Shown here piece after piece: positions 10,231-22,732 of a stretch of DNA of 64,000 nucleotides. The stretch spans positions 885,522 to 949,521 of the forward strand of contig JXTC01000033.1 of assembly GCA_002914845.1 (NCBI GenBank), written 5' to 3'. The stretch's first letter is position 1. The number at the start of each line of letters is the position of its first letter. Under the pieces are notes generated by a model. The model had not been told where the DNA came from and did not search any database. It worked only from the letters and a program-made list of their open reading frames with translations. The stretch comes from Trema orientale (taxonomy: Eukaryota; Streptophyta; Magnoliopsida; Rosales; Cannabaceae). The translations under genes were made by a program, and so were the position numbers.

Positions 10231-10766
10231 TTCCCTTTCTTTTCAGTTTTTATTCTCCTTCATTGTTTTGTCTCTATTGTTTTGTTTTATTTTATTTTGC
10301 CTTTAGTAAGGTGTATTTTATGATGTTTGATTATTCTAGGCATCTAAATGATTGATGGGATTTCGTCAATTTTTTATTTTACTTTTCCTTTAACATATTG
10401 GGTTTCCTCCAATTTGGTTGGATTAAGATTTGGTGTTGTCTTACACTGAAAAAAGATTTTGTATTGGTCTTTGTTTTTGGATTTTATGGATGGGTTTGTT
10501 TATAGGAAATAGTTCTTTTAAACGTTGGAATTAATAAATGATTTAATAGAACAATTTTCTGATGAGAAAGTCATGTAGAATTTGATACCAAAGATTGGAT
10601 TCGTGTACTTTCAACTATATAGATTACTTTAAACTTAAACCCAGAATTGTTGAATGAATTACCAACAATAAAAGTTAATGCTCCAACCTTTTGCTGACTT
10701 CAATAGACGATTACCACAATGGGACTTTTATATGAATAATCCTACATTGAAATGTTCTTTATTTCT

Positions 10767-10925
10767 CCTCGATGGGACTTTATATCTTCCCACAATGAGA
10801 CTTTTATATCTCCCCACGATGGGACTTTATATCTCCCCACGATGGGACTTTTATATCTCCCCACGATGGGACGTTTATATCTCTCCATGATGGGACTTTT
10901 ATATCTCCTCACGATGGGATTTTGA
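10767..10925. repeat. 24-bp tandem repeat, about seven copies
   Basis: The unit GATGGGACTTTTATATCTCC plus CCAC repeats from about 10771 to 10925 with few changes; some copies lack one T (23 bp). Because 24 is a multiple of three, both strands stay open, which creates spurious repeat ORFs. Confidence 0.9.
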
Positions 10926-11070
10926 ATAACTTCCAATCGTCTGGAGAAAAGGATGAAATGTTTTGATCTTCTTGAAGGAAAACAAGTGAGAACTAACTAA
11001 TGGCAAAACAGATTGTCTGTTGTTCAAGTGTCCCCCAATTTTTGTAAGTATTTCTTTAACTTCAATTCTA

Positions 11071-11726
11071 NNNNNNNNNNNNNNNNNNNNNNNNNNNNNN
11101 NNNNNNNNNNNNNNNNNNNNNNNNNNNNNNNNNNNNNNNNNNNNNNNNNNNNNNNNNNNNNNNNNNNNNNNNNNNNNNNNNNNNNNNNNNNNNNNNNNNN
11201 NNNNNNNNNNNNNNNNNNNNNNNNNNNNNNNNNNNNNNNNNNNNNNNNNNNNNNNNNNNNNNNNNNNNNNNNNNNNNNNNNNNNNNNNNNNNNNNNNNNN
11301 NNNNNNNNNNNNNNNNNNNNNNNNNNNNNNNNNNNNNNNNNNNNNNNNNNNNNNNNNNNNNNNNNNNNNNNNNNNNNNNNNNNNNNNNNNNNNNNNNNNN
11401 NNNNNNNNNNNNNNNNNNNNNNNNNNNNNNNNNNNNNNNNNNNNNNNNNNNNNNNNNNNNNNNNNNNNNNNNNNNNNNNNNNNNNNNNNNNNNNNNNNNN
11501 NNNNNNNNNNNNNNNNNNNNNNNNNNNNNNNNNNNNNNNNNNNNNNNNNNNNNNNNNNNNNNNNNNNNNNNNNNNNNNNNNNNNNNNNNNNNNNNNNNNN
11601 NNNNNNNNNNNNNNNNNNNNNNNNNNNNNNNNNNNNNNNNNNNNNNNNNNNNNNNNNNNNNNNNNNNNNNNNNNNNNNNNNNNNNNNNNNNNNNNNNNNN
11701 NNNNNNNNNNNNNNNNNNNNNNNNNN
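11071..11726. other. Assembly gap (656 N)
   Basis: The run of N hides the left side of the gypsy LTR, including its expected start. Confidence 0.99.
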
Positions 11727-13258
11727 AAATCCTGATGTAGAATTTCATGAATTTAAAGTGCTATCTACTGGTCTATTTTGGAATCTATAATTTTTGTACA
11801 TGTTTTATATTGTGTTAAAAATACTTTCAAAAAGTTTCAGATTATTTTATTTTAAGAAAAAATCTATAAAATTCTATAATTGTGCACTGGTTTTCAGTTT
11901 AACAGTTTTACTGGGTTACAAGATTTAGATTCAAAATTATAAAAAACGTATTAAATATTTTTTATAAATTCTGGTAATTTTTCTGGATCTTTGTTTATAT
12001 GTCTTAATAAGCTCTGCAAATTTGTAGAACAAATTGAATTATATTGTTGAATCTAAAATTATTTAAGCATGTCCAGTTTGCTGAATGTTTACAGATTTAG
12101 TTTATTATGAAAATTATTATGTTATTTTATGTTATAGACATTTTTAAATATGTGAAATATGTTTCTTAAGAGCAATGATATCATGTGTTAATAGTTTTAA
12201 ATGTTTTTACATAAATAATAATAAATAAAAATATAAAGGATAAAGAAGAGGCACGTGGTTTCAACGAGGTTGGTTGTGTGGTATTTCACTACAAAGTTTT
12301 TCTAAGGACTTGAGGTAAGTAAATCTCACCCTATATGTTTATATGTAAATTTATGTGCTATTATGTGATATTTTGATGATCAATATGGTATGTTATTATA
12401 TGCTATGCTATTTTAGTTTGCATATTAAGTATGACATGAGTATGCATAAGTATTGCATAAATTGCACAAGAGACTATGATTTTCAAGGAATGATTTCTAA
12501 AGCACTATGCAACCAGATTTTGTTCAAAGAAGAATGTTTTTATTTAAGTCTGTGTTAAGTTCTTAAAAGGAGTATGAGCACCTGACTGAATGACCTACAA
12601 TCACCATGTTAAGAACGAATGTTTAAACTGCGATGCTAGCCATTGTAGTATGATAGCTATATGGGATCCGAATAGCTACAAGGTCATATGCTTGTCATGA
12701 CACCATGTTTATGGCTCATCACTTCTGATAGACTTGGCATTACACTATATTGAGCTCAAATATGAAAAGTTTTATGAAAAGATAACGTTTATGATTAAGA
12801 TGTTTTTCAAAAGAGGGGTTGCATTGTTATGATTCTTAAAATGCATTATTCATAAAACACAACATTCATTGAATGCATGAGATTTACTTACTGGGCGCAA
12901 GCTCATCCCATTCTTTTAAAATTTTCAGATGAGCAATAGATTGTTGAAGGTTGGCTGGCGGCAGCGGTGGAATCCCAAATGGCGTTAGGACGTTTTTAAT
13001 CGACTTTAAGTTTAATTTCTTGTGTTTGGCTTTTGGATTTTAAATAAAAAAATTAAGTATTTTTATTTCATAGATTACTTGAGTATTAGGTTTTGTTTCC
13101 GGATGTTTTAATAAGAGGTTATTTTTCAGTTTAAAATATTCTTTTAGTTTAAAAAAAAAAATTTATTACTGGATTTTTCCGCATTTTATGATATAAGATG
13201 AATATGGAAATTAAACATTTTCTAGCTTAGGTGTATACCTAAGTTAGGGGGTGTTACA
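11727..13258 (+). mobile_element. Ty3/gypsy-type LTR, right part
   Basis: The segment ends GGGGGTGTTACA at 13258, the common ending of long plant gypsy LTRs. It contains the diagnostic unstructured, moderately AT-rich interior with phrases such as GATGCTAGCCATTGTAGTA and GGTTGGCTGGCGGCAGCGG shortly before the end. No coding domains follow or precede it, so it is probably a solo LTR. The left end is probably in or before the assembly gap, so the target duplication cannot be checked (GCATA follows the right end). Confidence 0.55.
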
Positions 13259-15042
13259 GCATACAACATGATGATATATCTCACATGAATTGGTTATTTG
13301 GAATATTAATAGGGGATACTTTTTTTTATATCCTATCATTTAACAAGTAGTACAATTTTAGCAATTATAATTTGCATGACCTTTAGAGAATTATAGTTTT
13401 ATGTGTTTATAATGAGTTTATAGATATGACAAATTCTAATGATTAATAACACTATTTACAAAATTTTTGGTAGAATACGGATGTCGGAGTTAACTATCAA
13501 AATAGTGTCTTTCCTTTTCTTATTAATTGGTAGAATACGGAGGTCGGAGGTCGGATTTTATTTTATTATTATTATTTTTTTTTGAGAAAAAAAGAAGAAG
13601 AAGAAGACAGAAGGAGGGAGACGTGTAGTTCTCCCCCTTCGGAAAGCTGTTCTACACTACATGTGTTTACATCTACTGAAGAGCAATAAAGTTCGCGCAT
13701 ATCTGGTACTCTTGCTCACAATTCAAGAAAGATGCTCATGGTAGTTATGTTGTAAATGTTAGGCGAGTAGGCTTCATGAGTTGGGATTCTCCTATAAGGT
13801 CAGGGATGTTGGCCTAAAATCTCTTATTTTAGGAGTCGAATGCATTGACGATGGTATACTGTTGTTGGGTGCATTTAGCTTTTTTTCCTTTTTTCCTAAT
13901 ATTGTGGTCAACCTTTTATATTTGGTTTGGCTATGATAATTAGAGGAGTGGAGAATTAGCTTATATTTTAGAGGAATCATTTCTGTTTCTTCCACTTCAA
14001 ACTGTTATTGTAAACAACACCTTTTATAATAACAGTTTTGTTTGACCTCAAAAAAAAAAAAAAAAATTCTACAGAGACCAAAGTACAAAATTACCCTCGA
14101 ACACATCCATTATTCTATTTAGTAAAAGGGCGAAACAGTCAGTATTGAAAAAAGGGTACAAATAAAAGAAGAAAACCAATGTTACAAATAGTTAGTTAAA
14201 GGATATTATTTAAAAAGTGGCAATGCCACTATCTTTTTTTTTTGTATTTCTTTTTTACTCTTGTTTTAATATTTTTTTTTAATAGGTGTCCAAATATTAC
14301 CTGGTTTTGCGTACTAAGTAATATCACCCGATTTTGCGTAGTAAGCATATTAACTGTTATTTTCATGTTTCTATGAAAGAAAATGTTATTTTTATGCATG
14401 TAGTTAGAGCTGTCAAAACGGGCCGACCAACGGCCTGCTACAGTGACCCACGGGCCGGCCTGGCCCATTTATTTAGGGGTTCGGACTGAGTTTGGCCCTA
14501 GGGTCAGGGCTGGGCTGGACCTGGGAATCTCGGCACGCCTCGGTTAGGTGGGCCGACTCAGTTTCCTGTGGGCCCTTAATATTTTTTTTCCTTTTTTTTT
14601 GGGCCCAGACTCTGGGCCCTTTTTTTAGCTGATTTCCTACGATAATAAAAATTACCATTGGGCCCAATGGTAATATTACCGTTGGGTCTTTTCATTTTTG
14701 TTTTTTTTTTTAACTAATTTTTTTTAAAAAAAAAAATTCTTATACTATAAATACCATACTCTCCTTCCACTCTTTTTTCACACTTACAACTTTCAAATAC
14801 TCTCTTATTCTCTCATTCTTTATCTCTAAATCTAATTATATTCTCAATTTAATCATTTTCTCTCTTATCTAATAATCTAATTACTATTTGCTAATTATAA
14901 AAATTAGTTATTATATTTTATAGTCTCCACAACTTACAAAGCTCAATTCAAGGTACGATTTAATTTATCACATTTATCTTTTTAATTTCATTAATTTGTA
15001 GTATATTTAGTTGTTTACTAGTATAATAGTTAGTAGTTCTAC

Positions 15043-15420
15043 AATACTATGTTTTTAATTTCAATTAATTTATAATTTTAATTTGTAATTGTTTACAATT
15101 GGGATAGAAGTTCATTAGTTTGTAGTTTGTAATTTGTAGTTGGTTGGTTTTAAGTTAGTAGAAAGTTTATTAGAATATTATATTTTTAGCTTCAATTAAT
15201 TTGTAATTTGTAGTTGTTTACAATTAAGTTAGTAGAAAGTTTATTAGAATATTATATTTTTAATTTCAAGTAATTTATTATTTGTAGTTGTTTACAATTA
15301 AGTTTGTAGAAAGTTTATTAGAATATTATATTTTTAATTTCAAGTAATTTGTAATTTGTAGTTGTTTACAATTACGTTTGTAGAAAATTTATTAGAATAT
15401 TATATTTTCAATTCCAATTG
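15043..15420. repeat. 74-bp AT-rich tandem repeat in hAT leader
   Basis: GTAGAAAGTTTATTAGAATA starts at 15158, 15232, 15306 and (variant) 15380, an exact 74-bp period. A degenerate earlier unit lies at about 15043. Each unit also holds TTGTAGTTGTTTACAATTA. It lies between the subterminal region and the transposase start. It is unrelated in sequence to the 74-bp repeat at 7.4 kb. Confidence 0.9.
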
Positions 15421-15450
15421 TAATTAAGTAACATATTTTTAATATAGGAT

Positions 15451-17561
15451 ATGGAAATGTCAAAAAATATTCCTCTTGATTTGGAAATGGATGACGACCA
15501 AATTCGCATAGCTGAAGAGGGTGACCAAGTCCCCGAAATGCAAACTAATCCAAATGCTAGTGAAAGTTGTTCACAATTTCAAGATAGTTGTTCGCCGGGT
15601 GCAAGCACGACCTCCAAACGTGCAAGGACAACTTCCATTGTGTGGGACCATTTTGATCCGGAATTCAAATATGAGGTCGATGGTAAGAAGACAAAAATGG
15701 TAAGATGTAAATATTGCAAGAAATTATTAACTGCTAAACCATCTAGTGGGACCGCTCATTTGAATAGATATAGTGATGCATATGTCAAAAAACACAAAGG
15801 AGACATGGAGCCCACTCAATCAACACTTCAATTCAACAAGGATGGTTCGGTAAGTTCTTAGAACTATGATCCTTTAGTAGCTAGGGAGTCTCTAGCACGT
15901 TTAATTGCTATAAAGGATTTACCATTAGGATTTAATGATTGTAATAGCTATGAAGATCATATTAGAAGATCTTATTATCCAAACTTTAAAAGAGTTTCTA
16001 GAAATACCACTAGGAGTAATTTGATTAAAGTTTATGAAAATATGCGTGAAGAATTAATATCTGAATTAAATTCATTAAACTTTTGTATTGCATTGATATC
16101 TGATATTTAGGGTGCTAATTCCAAACAAGATTATTTAAGTGTAATTGCACATTATTTAGATTCAAGATGGATAATGCAAAAAAGAATAATTGGTTTTCGA
16201 GTCGTTGATAATAAACATACTTCTGCAATTATTATAGATAGAAATTTAAATGTTGTTAAAGAATATGGCATAGCGAACCGCATTATATCTATCACTTTAG
16301 ATAATACTACCGCAAACACAAAAGCTATAAAATTACTTAGTAATTTGATAAATTCATACACCGAAGGATTCTTACTACATCAACGTTGTACAACCTTATC
16401 GTCAAATTAGGTATGGATGTAATAAGTGTATATATTGAAAATATTCGATCTGCTATTACATACATTCATACTTCTAATCCTCGCATTGCGGAATTTAAAA
16501 GATATTGCATAGCTCAAAGGTTAAAACCAAGAAAATTCCAAATTGACATGCCTGTAAGGTGGAATTCTGCTTATTTAATGTTGAAAAATACATTACCATA
16601 TAAAATTCTAATTACTATATTTTACAATTCAAAAATAGGTTCATTAGTATTGAAAGATGAAGATTTATTTATTTGCAAAAAATTTGTACACTTTTTAGAC
16701 GTTTTTTTATGAAGCTACTGTTGCATTATCTAGTCTTTATTATCCTACTTCTCCAATTATTTTACGTCATATCTTTTTTATTGCCGAAATATTTTGTAAG
16801 GAAAGATGTGACCTTAATTTAAACCAATTATAACACGTATGCAAGAAATATTTTTGAAATATTGATTTCTAATTCCTTTATTATATTCATTTGCTTTTAT
16901 TTTAGATCCTAAGGGTAAATTAAATGGTCTTTCTAATTTAATTAGCTACATTACTACATATTTTAAGATAGATTATAATTCTGAATATACAAATGCTCGT
17001 GACAAGTTTTTTGAAGTGTATAGTATATATGAGGCTACGTTTGGCAAAATATGTAGTCAACAACAACACACTCCATAACAAACTGAAGAACAATAAAAGA
17101 ATAAGTCTTTTTGGAGTATGATAGGTTCTCGTTCTCAAGGGCATAGTCGTGGCTCATCATTAATATCATCAAGTTCAAGTCAACTATTACCATCACAATC
17201 CTCTGAGCTTAACCAGCATATTGAGTTAGATTCTGAAATCGACTCCGATAATGAGAACTTCAAAGTTTTGGACTGGTGGCAAAGGCGTCAATCAAGATTC
17301 TTGGAGCATTCATAATTAGCCCGTAACGTTTTAACTATTCTGGTGTCCACGAATTCTTCAGAGTCTACTTTTAGTATGACTGGGATGATAGTATATGAAT
17401 GGAGGACTTCGTTGGCCCCTGAAATGGTTGAGGTACTAGCATATGTCAAAGATTGGGAACAAGAGGCTAAGCGAAATCAAGAAACTATTCGTATTTGTAA
17501 TGAAGAATTGGCCGAAAATTTCAATAACTTGTACATGAATGATGATGATGATGCGTCATAA
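15451..17561 (+). pseudogene. hAT transposase (BED zinc finger, hAT dimerisation domain), multiply broken
   Basis: A start at 15451 follows an AG that could end a leader intron (TTTTTAATATAG). The BED-type finger lies at 15645-15810: VWDHFDPEFKYEV, then CKYCKK, then HLNRYSDAYVKKH. The usual His and Cys of its second half appear changed to Tyr. The frame stops at 15859-15861 and then continues with family sequence (YYPNFKRVSRNTTRSN; stop; AHYLDSRWIMQKRIIGFR; LDNTTANT). A shift at about 16386 leads to MPVRWNSAYLML. The C-terminal dimerisation region is at 17260-17561: WWQRR, STNSSESTFSMTG, then LAPEMVEVLAYVKDWE. Several stops and at least two frameshifts make it inactive. Confidence 0.88.
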
Positions 17562-18188
17562 ACTCATAATCAATGATATACTAGTTTTTTCAAGTAATAA
17601 TTTGAAATGTAATAAATAATCATCAATAAAATCAAATTTCAATATTTGAAATTTATTTGTTTCTTTATTTTTTTAACATTTTTATTATAATTCTAAATAA
17701 TTTTCTTAATAGTTTTGTTCTTAAACTTCTTTTAATCAACTATTCAATTTCAACTTATATGATATATCTTATTTAATTATTATTATTTTTTTAACAATAG
17801 AAAAAAAAACATAACATATTTAGTTTATGTTTTATATATATTTTTTAAAAAAAATTCAATTAAAAAGTTTAAGCTTAGCATGTTAAAAAAAGTTGAAAAA
17901 AACTAATCTAAAAGTTGTGTAAAAAAAAAAAAAGCCAGGCTGAGAACAGGTCGGCCCGGGCTATTTAGGCCCGCCTCGGGCCCAGCCCGGCTCGGGATTG
18001 GCCTGCCAAAAAGCCCGACGGGCTAACGGGCCCGGGCTGGGCCATCTTTTCTTCTTTGCAGGCCGGCCCGACCCGTTCACCCTCTCAAGCTCGTTATAAG
18101 CAGGTCGGCAAGCCCGGCCCATCCATTTTGCCACCTCTACATGTATTGAATGAAAAAGGCCATTTAATTTCGTGACTTTATAGTTAGT

Positions 18189-20480
18189 TTGAAGAAATGT
18201 GCTAACAAGCTTAATGTTTGGAGGCACCATAAATTTGATAATATTTACAAGGCTGTTAAAAATTCTCATATTGAGCTGGAGTTTCTATATAGGGGCCCTC
18301 AAGACGCAAGGAACTAGAATAGGATTCGAAGATTGAGTAAACAACTAGAAAAAAAAAATCTTATTTTGGAAGAGCATTATTGGAGGCAAAGAGCCCGAGT
18401 AGATTTGCTAAAGGCAAGTGATGCAAACACTAAGTTTTTTCACTCTAAAGTTGCCCAGCGGAGAAGGAAAAATTCGATAAATGGCATTGAAGACAAAGAT
18501 GGAAGGTGGAAAGACAAAAAAAGAGGACATTGTGTCCACTTTTGAGCAGTACTTCTCGGATCTTAGCAGCTTTCCGAGACAATTTTGATTCCGGTCCTTT
18601 GTCATGTTGAACCCTAAGTGATTGACGAGATGAATTAGGAGCTCTCTAAGTCATTCTCCTCTGACGAGATCAAAGAAGCAGTGTTCTCAATCGATGCTAC
18701 AAAGGCACTGGGGCCCGATGGGTTCCATGTTCTCTTCTATTAACAGACCTGGCATGTTGTGGGCACATGAGTTCTAGAATTGTGTTTGGAAGTACTCGAC
18801 AATGGTCTAGATGTTGGTAGTTTAAATCATACACATGTAGTTCTTATACCGAAAATAAAAAGTACCCGGCGAGCCTCTGGTTACCGTCCAATTAGCCTTG
18901 GAATGTTATATACAAGATCATCACCAAGACTATGGCTAATCGACTTCGTTGAGTCTTATAGGAAATTATTTCTGAGAATCAAAGTGCATTCATTCCCAAT
19001 TGACTCATTTTAGGCAACACTATTATACCATTTAAACTCATGCACTCTTTGAGAAAAAGAAACATTGGCAGTCGGGGTAAGCTAGGCCTCAAACTACATA
19101 TGAACAAAGCTTATGATCGTGTGGAATGGTGTTTTTTGGATGGTGTTATAGTAAGATTAGGTTTCAATGAAACCTGGAGAAAGCTTCCTCCCCATTCTCC
19201 TTTATCATTAACGGAGTCACTGAAGGTCGGGTCACACCACGATGTGGATTAAGACAAGGTTACTCCTTGTCCCCTTATTTGTTTCTGCTATGTGCGGAAG
19301 GTCTTTCCTGTCTTATTCACAATACTGAAAGACAAGAGAAATTAATGGGGTATGCTTATGCCCGCAACAATCCAAGAATCTCTCATTTATTCTTTGCAGA
19401 TGACAGTATTCGCTTTTGTAAAGCGAAGCTAGAAGAATGTGGAATGGTTAAATCTATCCTCCAGGACTATCAAAAAAAGTCTAATCAAACTGTGAATCTG
19501 AATAAAAGCTGCATAACACATACTCCCAATATTAAGCCTTCTATTAGACAAGTAATCTAACAACTACTTAATTTACGCCATGAAGTGTCTCACTCCAAAT
19601 ACTTGGGATTGCTGTCAGTTTTGGGTCGAAACAAAAGAAGCTCGTTCATCATGGTTGAGGAAAGATTTTGGAAGAAATTGCAAATGTGGAAAAGCAAAGT
19701 ATTTTCAATTGGCAGGAAAGAAATCCTCATTAAAGTAGTTGCAATGACAATTCCGATATATACAATGGGTGTCTTCTGAATACCGGTGACCCTTTGCCAG
19801 GAACTCTATGCCTTGATTGCCAGATTTTGGTGGAGTGGTAGCCAGGATGACAAAAAAATCCATTGGTGTAGTTGCGACAAATTATGCAAAAGATGGTGGC
19901 ATGGGCTTTCTAGATTTTATTGCTTTTAACAGACCATTGTTAGCAAAACAGGAGTGGTGGTTGATTTAACATCCTCAATCTCTTGATGCTCGAGTTCTGA
20001 AATCCAAATATTACCCTAATGCTCTTTCCTTAAAGCCCCACTGAGATCAAATCCCTCTTATATTTGGAGAAGTGTTATGTGTCAGAGAGGGGTTCTAGAT
20101 TTGGGTGTTAGGTTGTGCATTGGCAATGGAAGCGAAGTTCTCATCTTCAGTGATCCTGGATTCCATGGCCAACTACTTTTCGACCAATTAATACTTCTAC
20201 AGCGGCTAGTTCTAATTGGTTAATGAGTAAATTGTTTACGGGCAACCCATTACAATGCAATGAAGAGGTGATCAATGACAATTTTTGGCTAGCTGATAAA
20301 GATTTGATATCAAGCATCCCTATCAGTTTCTCTAATACAGATGATGCATTAATCTAGCACTTTGAAAGGAATGGTAATTACTCAGTTAAGTTTAGATATA
20401 AGGCTGCTATGAATCGTGCTCGCGAATTAGAGAGCTCAATCCCAGGGATTTTAAGCATGTGGTGGTGCTTTTTATAGAGA
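18189..20480 (+). pseudogene. LINE ORF2 reverse transcriptase part
   Basis: The plus strand reads the pre-RT linker (ANKLNVWRHHKFDNIYKAVK; ASDANTKFFHSKVAQRRR). Then come RT blocks: EAVFSIDATKALGPDGF, HTHVVLIPKIKSTRRASGYR, LGLKLHMNKAYDRVEW and GLRQGYSLSPYLFLLCAEGL. The catalytic-box region is SHLFFADDS (about 19380-19406), with both Asp residues intact. Post-RT sequence follows (SHSKYLGL; WKSKVFSIGRKEILIKVV). Stops and frameshifts occur at least at 18543, 18740, 19011, 19250, 19558 and 19777. The copy cannot encode an active enzyme. The endonuclease domain is missing through 5' truncation. Confidence 0.85.
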
Positions 20481-20485
20481 TTCAA

Positions 20486-22732
20486 TGTCACGTCCTACAC
20501 CCGAGGACGTGTGCCGCATGCCCATAAAGCAAAGCCCCATAGGCATGTAAGGCATCTTTTTATAAACCAATATAATTAATAATATTTAGTCTCTAATAAA
20601 TACCAATATATAACATAAAATCCAACAACTCTTATAAAGTCTCCAAATACTCAAAATAAACACTATACAATAAAAACTATAATCCAATAAATTCAAGATA
20701 ATCAACCTTCCGAGTCTTTATATTTTCTCAATCAAGATGAAGAATTCCTCTCTTGGAACCATGCACCTCAATTATTACTAAATAAGTTCTCTTTGTGAGC
20801 CTGTTAACTGATAATCTTTAAAACCTTAGAGGGAAAAATAAAAGGGTAAGCTAGACGCCTAGTAAGTAACCAGTAACCTTATCTAGTTGGATCAAGCATA
20901 TGTAAACTAAAATCATTAACAGATATTTTTCAGAACAAATTTGGTTTCAGAAATCAATACTTTGAAAATACTCAAATCAAGTCGTTTAGTAAACAATTTC
21001 ACAAATAAGAAATAAGTTTCTAAATCTTTCTTTTCGAATCTCTTTTAGTCAATAACAATTTCAATTTTACTTCTCTCCAGTTTTTGGCGACTATGACCGC
21101 ACTTAACCCCTGTGACTAGGTCCGAATCTGCCACAAATAACCCCTGCAGCCGGGTCCGAATCTGCCACAAAAGACTCCTGTAGTCGGGTTTGAATCTACT
21201 ACAGATAACCCCTGTAGTCGGGTACAAATCACGAATCTACTATATTTAACCCTGCAGCTAGGTCAGTACTGTCCACATATAACCCCTGTGGATTGGGTCC
21301 ACGTGCATAGTCACTGAAGAGAGTTTCAAAACACTTATTTATAATAACGAATCGTAAACCATTTCACTTTCATCTCATTATAACATTGTACTCATTTTAA
21401 AATAATTTTCTTGCAATCACATTCAATAGTAATTCATATACTTGATCCATAATTTAGTATAAAACATAGAATCATACTATTTTCACAAAAATTATGTTAT
21501 TTTAATAAAACAGATTTCTTTCAATAAATAGTCTTATTACCAAAATATATTTTACTTGAAATCATATTTTAATGAAAATACCTTGTAAATATGATTCTAT
21601 TAGAAATAATAAAACAATAAAATATTTAGCTTTTGGATGAGGAAAACTACTAAAAAAGATCAAAGGTTACTTACCTCGTTCGCTTTATCTAATTTAATCA
21701 AAATAATCAACATAACCACTCAAACACCTATTATCACACAAATAATATATAAGTATCACTTCAATAAAATCACGCTCTAATTAATACTAAAAGTATTGAC
21801 TACTTGTTACCCATGTATCTTCTATCATCAACTCCAAAGCTTTTCCCAATAATGTCAATTTCTCACGATTCATAACAATTCTAACATCTTTCTAAAAATC
21901 ACCAAACTTAGAGGACATATTCTACAAGTTGTAGGGTCCTAAAAGTACCAAAAATGTAGCTATATGGTCCATAGATAAGCCCCGCACAGTCGAAAAAACT
22001 GCAGCCACGTTTTGCTAAAAGTACCCAAAGTTTCAGATTTTTCTAGATTCGTAGTACTCACTTCAATTGATTATAACTCTCTGGTTATAAATCCATTTTT
22101 GACAAATTATATACCGTTGGAAAGGTAATTCGATAAGATTTCTAACTATACTAAATATAACGTAATCAGACCAGTAAAAGTTTCTGAAAAATCAGTCGCA
22201 CTCTCTGCTGCATTTTTATATCTTAGCCCAAAACTCAAAAATTCATAACTTTCTATTTACTAAACCAAATCACTTAAAATTTATCTTGTTTGAATCCTAA
22301 TATCAATAGACTTCATCCTCTATCAGATTCATCCTAATAGTTCATAAATTATTTTTGGGCAAATTAAAACCCTAACCCTAGACATGCAATTCCAATCCCC
22401 AAAAGTCTAATTAGGGCATGTAGACTCAATAGATTACAGTTAATTACCTTACCATTCGAATGAATTGAATCCTCTTCTTGCTTTTCCTTCTTCCATGAAA
22501 CTCTATAGCTGCCTATCTCTCTACTTTTCTCATAAAGCGTATGTATAAAACTGAGCAGATTATTAGTTTTAGGATTTCTTAAAAGGTCTATTATTCAATT
22601 ACTAAAGTTACCTTAATAAATACCATTAACTAAAGGCTTTTTGGTCTTTTTTTTTTTTTTTTATCCTTGTCTTATTTATATGACATAAATCAATTATATA
22701 TATATGTTTTTTCTTCCTTACGGGTTGTCACA
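20486..22732 (-). mobile_element. Ty3/gypsy-type solo LTR, 2247 bp
   Basis: The segment starts TGTCACG and ends TGTCACA, so on the minus strand it runs TGTGACAACCCGTAAGG to GGACGTGACA. It is flanked by TTCAA at 20481-20485 and 22733-22737, a perfect 5-bp target duplication. Removing it plus one TTCAA rejoins LINE sequence reading RFNIPNKIKIF, so the insertion point is certain. It has no coding domains or second LTR. A solo LTR left by intra-element recombination is the simplest reading. The TGTGACA...CCCG start is typical of long plant gypsy LTRs. Confidence 0.85.
21107..21302. repeat. 34-bp minisatellite inside the solo LTR, about six copies
   Basis: CCCCTGTAGTCGGGT and variants start at 21107, 21141, 21175, 21209, 21250 and 21283. 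The first four are spaced exactly 34 bp, with CGAATCTGCCACAAA between. The block is far more GC-rich than the rest of the LTR. Confidence 0.88.

Larger units (their letters stand above)
8795..14067 (+). mobile_element. L1-type LINE insertion with 14-bp target duplication, poly(A) tail and apparent 5' inversion
   Basis: TCTACAGAGACCAA occurs at 8781-8794 and again at 14068-14081, immediately after a run of about 17 A. An exact 14-bp duplication abutting a poly(A) tail is the signature of target-primed LINE insertion on the plus strand. The recognisable ORF1 piece (9072-9454) is nevertheless on the minus strand. That is what twin priming produces: an inverted 5' part joined to a forward 3' part. 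A gypsy LTR (to 13258) interrupts the element. The forward 3' part, 13264-14050, has no intact ORF. The inversion breakpoint is not located. Confidence 0.7.
14405..18139 (+). mobile_element. hAT (Ac-like) DNA transposon, complete ends, inactive
   Basis: The left end TAGAGCTGTCAAAACGGGCC (14405) and the inverted right end (GGCCCATCCATTTTGCCACC, then TCTA to 18139) match over the terminal bases. The flanks are CATGTAGT (14397-14404) and CATGTATT (18140-18147), an 8-bp target duplication with one change, as expected for hAT. Both subterminal regions (14405-14600 and 17935-18139) are strongly GC-rich, full of GGCC/GGGCC repeats that probably bound the transposase. The interior carries a broken transposase and a 74-bp tandem array. 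Confidence 0.92.

Noticed and set aside
10678..10936. Repeat-rich ORFs on both strands
   Set aside because: They arise from the 24-bp tandem repeat, whose unit is a multiple of three and lacks stops.
11013..11790. Long ORFs across 11.0-11.8 kb and 25.2-25.7 kb
   Set aside because: They are almost wholly assembly N.
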